NCBI RefSeq assembly: GCF_037977055.1
Contig: NZ_CP150274.1
Coordinates: 2,728,001-2,792,000, forward strand
Reading direction: 5' to 3'
Length of the DNA: 64,000 nucleotides
DNA from: Paenibacillus sp. FSL K6-1096
GTDB lineage: Bacteria; Bacillota; Bacilli; Paenibacillales; Paenibacillaceae
Position numbers and translations under genes: made by a program
Part shown: positions 61,166 to 64,000 of the stretch, piece after piece
Numbering within the stretch: the first letter of the stretch is position 1
How the letters are laid out: every line of letters begins with the position of its first letter
Notes under the pieces: generated by a model
The model's database searches: none
Told to the model about the DNA's origin: nothing
What the model saw: only the letters and a program-made list of their open reading frames with translations

Positions 61166-61211
61166 GTTCTGTCCCTCCTTTTGCCCGGAAAAAGTTGTCT
61201 TCACACACGAA

Positions 61212-61229
61212 AGTTTCCCGGGTGCAACA
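61212..61229 (-). promoter_or_regulatory. Candidate MntR operator of mntH
   Basis: On the minus strand GTTGCACCCGGGAAAC (61228-61213) keeps the TTGC...GGAAAC pattern of the MntR box recalled from B. subtilis mntH (TTTGCCTTAAGGAAAC). It lies just downstream of the predicted start site, where repressor binding blocks transcription. Confidence 0.6.
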
Positions 61230-61243
61230 TTTGATCTGGTCTT

Positions 61244-61272
61244 ATTATAATCCTCTGCATGAGAATTGTAAA
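61244..61272 (-). promoter_or_regulatory. Sigma-A promoter of mntH
   Basis: TTTACA (61272-61267) and TATAAT (61249-61244) are separated by 17 bases on the minus strand, a near-perfect sigma-A promoter about 80 bases before the mntH start. Confidence 0.8.
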
Positions 61273-61448
61273 TGGCTTTTCATTGATTTTTCATGCGCCG
61301 CCTCAACCCATATTATGTAAGGCTGCTCGGTTGAGTGAGGCTCTTGCCTTGTGTTATTACCCGCACTGCCTCCATCCGTCAACTTCCCTTAGACCTCCTG
61401 CCATGTTATATATGTACTTAGCTGAACAAGATAAGGAGAGCCTTAATA

Positions 61449-62153
61449 ATGTCGAGAATTCTGATCGTGGAAGATGATCCGAAGATTGCAGATCTGCTGC
61501 TGTCAGCGATAGAGAAGTATGGTTATGAGGGGGTTAGGACCAGGGACTTCCGGCTGGTGCTGCAGGAATTCGAACAGGTGCGGCCGGATCTGGTGCTGCT
61601 GGATGTGAATCTGCCCAGCTATGACGGTTATTATTGGTGCCGGCAGATCCGCAATGTGTCTACTTGCCCTGTGTTGTTCATATCAGCGCGGGACGGAGAG
61701 ATGGACCAGATTAGGGCGCTGGAGAACGGCGGGGATGATTATATTACGAAGCCCTTCCACTCCGGAATTGTACTGGCCAAAATCCATAGTCATCTCCGCC
61801 GGGCTTACGGGGAGTATGCCGCCAAACGCGGGGAGCTGATGCTGGAGAAGGCAGGACTCACGCTGTACCTGGAACGGCTTGAATTGCAGTATGGACAAGC
61901 AGCCGTAAGCCTTACCCGCAAGGAAGCGGATCTCACCGAGAGCCTGATGGAGCGTTATCCGCGGGTGGCCAGCCGCGAAGCGCTGCTGGAGAAGCTGTGG
62001 GACCCGGAGGCTTTTGTGGATGAGAACACGCTGAATGTGAATATTGCCCGGGTGCGGAAGAAATTTCAGGAGCTCGGGCTGGAGGATGCCGTGCTTACGA
62101 TCAGAGGCTCAGGCTACCGGCTGAATCCAAGCTGGACTGAGGCTAAGCCATGA
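61449..62153 (+). CDS. OmpR-family response regulator (BceR-like)
   Basis: A 234-residue regulator with a receiver domain (residues 1-115; phospho-site D52 in L-V-L-L-D-V-N-L-P) and a winged-helix DNA-binding domain (about 135-230; L-T-R-K-E-A-D-L and V-R-K-K-F-Q-E-L-G closing with I-R-G-S-G-Y-R-L). It overlaps the sensor kinase gene by four bases (ATGA). With the following short-sensor kinase and ABC ATPase it matches Bce-type modules, which detect and export or detach cell-wall antibiotics such as bacitracin. The exact drug is not evident. AAGGAG precedes ATG. Confidence 0.92.
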   Translation: MSRILIVEDDPKIADLLLSAIEKYGYEGVRTRDFRLVLQEFEQVRPDLVLLDVNLPSYDGYYWCRQIRNVSTCPVLFISARDGEMDQIRALENGGDDYITKPFHSGIVLAKIHSHLRRAYGEYAAKRGELMLEKAGLTLYLERLELQYGQAAVSLTRKEADLTESLMERYPRVASREALLEKLWDPEAFVDENTLNVNIARVRKKFQELGLEDAVLTIRGSGYRLNPSWTEAKP

Positions 62154-63151
62154 GGCTGTTTATCCGTGAACATGCTCTATTGTTGGCGGTTCAGCTGATG
62201 CAATTCGCTGCGATACTGTCTATTTACTGGCTCGACGGCTACCGTGATCTGCCGACTGCGCTGTATGCAGTCTTCATCGGCAGCTTCTTTCTCGGCTGCT
62301 ATCTAATCTATCAATATTTCAGCAGGCGGCGTTATTATGACCGTCTTAGCCGGCCGCTGGAGACGCTGGACGAATCCTTCCAGACGCTGGAGGACAAGCC
62401 TGTCTCCAAGGCGCTGGAGCAGCTGCTGCACTCCCAGTACCGCCACTATCAGCAGCAGCTCACTGCGGTGAAGCTCCAGCAGGAGCAGCACTTAACCTTC
62501 ATCGACCAATGGGTGCATCAGATGAAAACACCGTTGTCTGTCATTGAGCTGACGGTCCAGAACATAGACGAGCCGGAGTCCGCCAGCATCCGTGAGGAGC
62601 TGGAGCTTATGCGCCGCGGGCTGCACACCGTGCTGTACATGGCCCGGCTGCGGGCGTTTGAACAGGATTTTCACATTAAGCCTGTGCTCCTGCCGAAGCT
62701 GGTCAGCGAGACCGTCCATGATCACAAGCGGCTATTCATCCGCAACTCTATCTTTCCCGAGGTGAAGGTCTCCTCCCCCGGCATTACCGCCCAGAGCGAT
62801 GAGAAATGGCTGTTCTTCATGCTGTCCCAACTGATCAGCAACGCCATTAAGTATTCCGCAGCAGCGGACAAGACGGGCAGCGGACAGAAGGTTACGATAT
62901 CCTGCTATACCCGGGGAAGGGATGCAGTGATTGAAGTCAAGGATCAGGGCATCGGCATTCCGAAGTCTGACCACAAGCGGGTGTTCGCCCCCTTCTTCAC
63001 TGGTGACAACGGGCGGGGACTGCGGGAGTCTACGGGAATGGGGCTGTATTTGACAAAGGAGGCGGCCGACCGCCTCGGGCACCGGCTGGAGCTGGAATCG
63101 GCGGTGGGTGAGGGTACGGTAATCAGGATTATTTTGACGGCCCAGCCTTAG
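62150..63151 (+). CDS. Intramembrane-sensing histidine kinase (BceS-like)
   Basis: A 333-residue kinase with two close membrane helices (about residues 10-28 and 37-57) and almost no extracellular loop, the hallmark of BceS-type kinases that sense through their ABC transporter partner. The phospho-His is H123 in W-V-H-Q-M-K-T-P-L-S. The ATP site shows N-A-I-K-Y-S, D-Q-G-I-G-I-P and G-M-G-L-Y-L. It overlaps the regulator gene by four bases. An ABC transporter ATPase gene follows after 112 bases. Confidence 0.93.
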   Translation: MRLFIREHALLLAVQLMQFAAILSIYWLDGYRDLPTALYAVFIGSFFLGCYLIYQYFSRRRYYDRLSRPLETLDESFQTLEDKPVSKALEQLLHSQYRHYQQQLTAVKLQQEQHLTFIDQWVHQMKTPLSVIELTVQNIDEPESASIREELELMRRGLHTVLYMARLRAFEQDFHIKPVLLPKLVSETVHDHKRLFIRNSIFPEVKVSSPGITAQSDEKWLFFMLSQLISNAIKYSAAADKTGSGQKVTISCYTRGRDAVIEVKDQGIGIPKSDHKRVFAPFFTGDNGRGLRESTGMGLYLTKEAADRLGHRLELESAVGEGTVIRIILTAQP

Positions 63152-63190
63152 CTTACAGACGTGTAATAAAAGTGAAATCTGAATCGATAG

Positions 63191-63217
63191 TTGCACGGCT
63201 GGCGTCTCCGGTATAGT
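63191..63217 (+). promoter_or_regulatory. Possible promoter of the Bce-type ABC gene
   Basis: TTGCAC (63191-63196) and TATAGT (63212-63217) are 15 bases apart, shorter than the ideal 17. An activator-dependent promoter can be poor in this way, as expected for a BceR target. Confidence 0.35.
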
Positions 63218-63263
63218 GGTCCTATAACAATATTAGAGCTTATACAGAGAAGGAGAGAGCCCT

Positions 63264-64000
63264 ATGCTGGAGGTACAACAGGTCAGTAAAATATATGAAG
63301 GAAACGTAGCCTACCGTGCGTTGACCAACATTGAACTAACAATAGAATCCGGGGAATTCGTAGGTATTATGGGGCCTTCGGGAAGCGGCAAAACCACGCT
63401 GCTGAATCTGATTGCCACCGTTGACGCTCCGACCACAGGAAGCATCCGGATTGGCGGCAAGGACACCGGCACGCTGGACAAAAATGAACTGGCGGTATTC
63501 CGCCGCCGTGAGCTGGGCTTTGTCTTTCAGGACTTCAATCTGCTGAACACCCTGACGGTAGAAGAGAATATCGTTCTCCCGCTTACACTGGATGGAACCA
63601 GGGTGCGTGAGATGAAGCAGAAGGCGCAGGCGATTGCCAGGAAGCTGGGCATTGAGGCCATTATGAAGAAGCGCACCTATGAGATCTCCGGCGGACAAGC
63701 CCAGCGGACAGCGGTTGCCAGAGCCATGATTCATTCCCCGAAGCTGCTGCTGGCGGATGAGCCTACCGGCAATCTCGATTCGGGTGCAGCCAGGGATGTA
63801 ATGAATCTGCTGGAGACGATCAACGAACAGCAGGGAACGACCATGATGCTGGTAACGCATGACGCTGTTGCGGCCAGCTATTGCCACCGTGTGGTCTTCA
63901 TTAAGGATGGCCGATTCTATACAGAGATCCACCGCGGCGACAACCGCCAGAGCTTTTTCCAGAAAATCATTGATACACTTTCGCTGTTAGGGGGGTACAG
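63264..64000 (+). CDS. ABC transporter ATPase (BceA-like), truncated by window edge
   Basis: About 245 codons are present and the frame runs off the right edge, probably only a few residues short of the end. Walker A is G-P-S-G-S-G-K-T-T at residues 37-45, the Q-loop F-Q-D-F-N-L-L near 92, the signature I-S-G-G-Q-A-Q-R near 143, and Walker B L-L-L-A-D-E-P-T-G-N near 163. The N-L-L-N-T-L-T segment and F-F-Q-K-I-I-D near the C-terminus are typical of BceA/MacB-type exporters of peptide antibiotics. AAGGAGAG precedes ATG. A large BceB permease gene is expected next, outside this window. Confidence 0.9.
   Translation, partial: MLEVQQVSKIYEGNVAYRALTNIELTIESGEFVGIMGPSGSGKTTLLNLIATVDAPTTGSIRIGGKDTGTLDKNELAVFRRRELGFVFQDFNLLNTLTVEENIVLPLTLDGTRVREMKQKAQAIARKLGIEAIMKKRTYEISGGQAQRTAVARAMIHSPKLLLADEPTGNLDSGAARDVMNLLETINEQQGTTMMLVTHDAVAASYCHRVVFIKDGRFYTEIHRGDNRQSFFQKIIDTLSLLGGY

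Overview
The window looks like chromosomal DNA of a Paenibacillus-type Firmicute. The reasons are a moderately GC-rich Bacillales style (strong AGGAGG ribosome sites, several TTG and GTG starts), LplABC-like sugar ABC transporters, YesM/YesN-type two-component systems, AraC regulators with an extracellular sensor, a T-box leader, a BceRS/BceA-type module and MntH. This assignment is inferred from gene content. I saw no rRNA, tRNA, insertion sequence, prophage or CRISPR array.

Layout. (1) 0-2.7 kb: a cystine/amino-acid ABC transporter (permease cut at the left edge, permease, lipoprotein) with a co-directional LysR regulator. (2) 2.7-5.6 kb: noncoding DNA with repeats around one very GC-rich orphan gene. 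(3) 5.6-8 kb: MetY and a membrane-anchored hydrolase. (4) 8.2-12.9 kb: a catabolic operon (amidohydrolase, DgaE-like lyase, DgaF-like aldolase, KdgK-like kinase, GntR regulator). (5) 13.1-30.3 kb: a mannose-glycan locus. A membrane AraC regulator is followed by a minus-strand operon (two permeases, lipoprotein, GH3, GH38, GH130), with a divergent GH38-GH125 pair. Together they suit import and trimming of alpha-mannosides, possibly N-glycan fragments. (6) 30.8-39.3 kb: a small AT-rich membrane protein, DeoC, a chemotaxis receptor, AroA (DAHP synthase/chorismate mutase) behind a T-box whose specifier reads as a Phe codon, a hybrid histidine kinase with a lone receiver protein, and a DUF2294 protein. 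(7) 39.7-47 kb: a sulfonate/taurine-type ABC operon that also encodes an AprA-like flavoprotein and a two-cluster ferredoxin, with a divergent luciferase-like monooxygenase. (8) 47.3-50 kb: a TIR-like protein with a small partner and a secreted amidase. (9) 50-57 kb: a YesMN-type pair divergent from a sugar ABC transporter. (10) 57-64 kb: an ECF sigma/anti-sigma operon with an extra secreted copy of the anti-sigma ectodomain, MntH under a probable MntR site, and a Bce-type module that runs off the right edge.

Most unusual signal. Five noncoding intervals carry arrays of a short hyphenated palindrome, TTGCA-N5-TGCA or a close variant (TTGTA-N5-TACA; GTGCA-N4-TGCA). The dyads repeat at 50-53 bp, once at 62 bp, which is about five or six turns of B-DNA. 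Four arrays have four dyads and one has two. Three of the five are followed by the same tail (TTGTATTCGGTTTTT, an A/T-rich stretch, then GGCCCA). Two arrays match each other unit for unit, so this is a dispersed element and not chance. I do not recognise it. The spacing suggests binding of a protein on one face of the helix, but that is inference.
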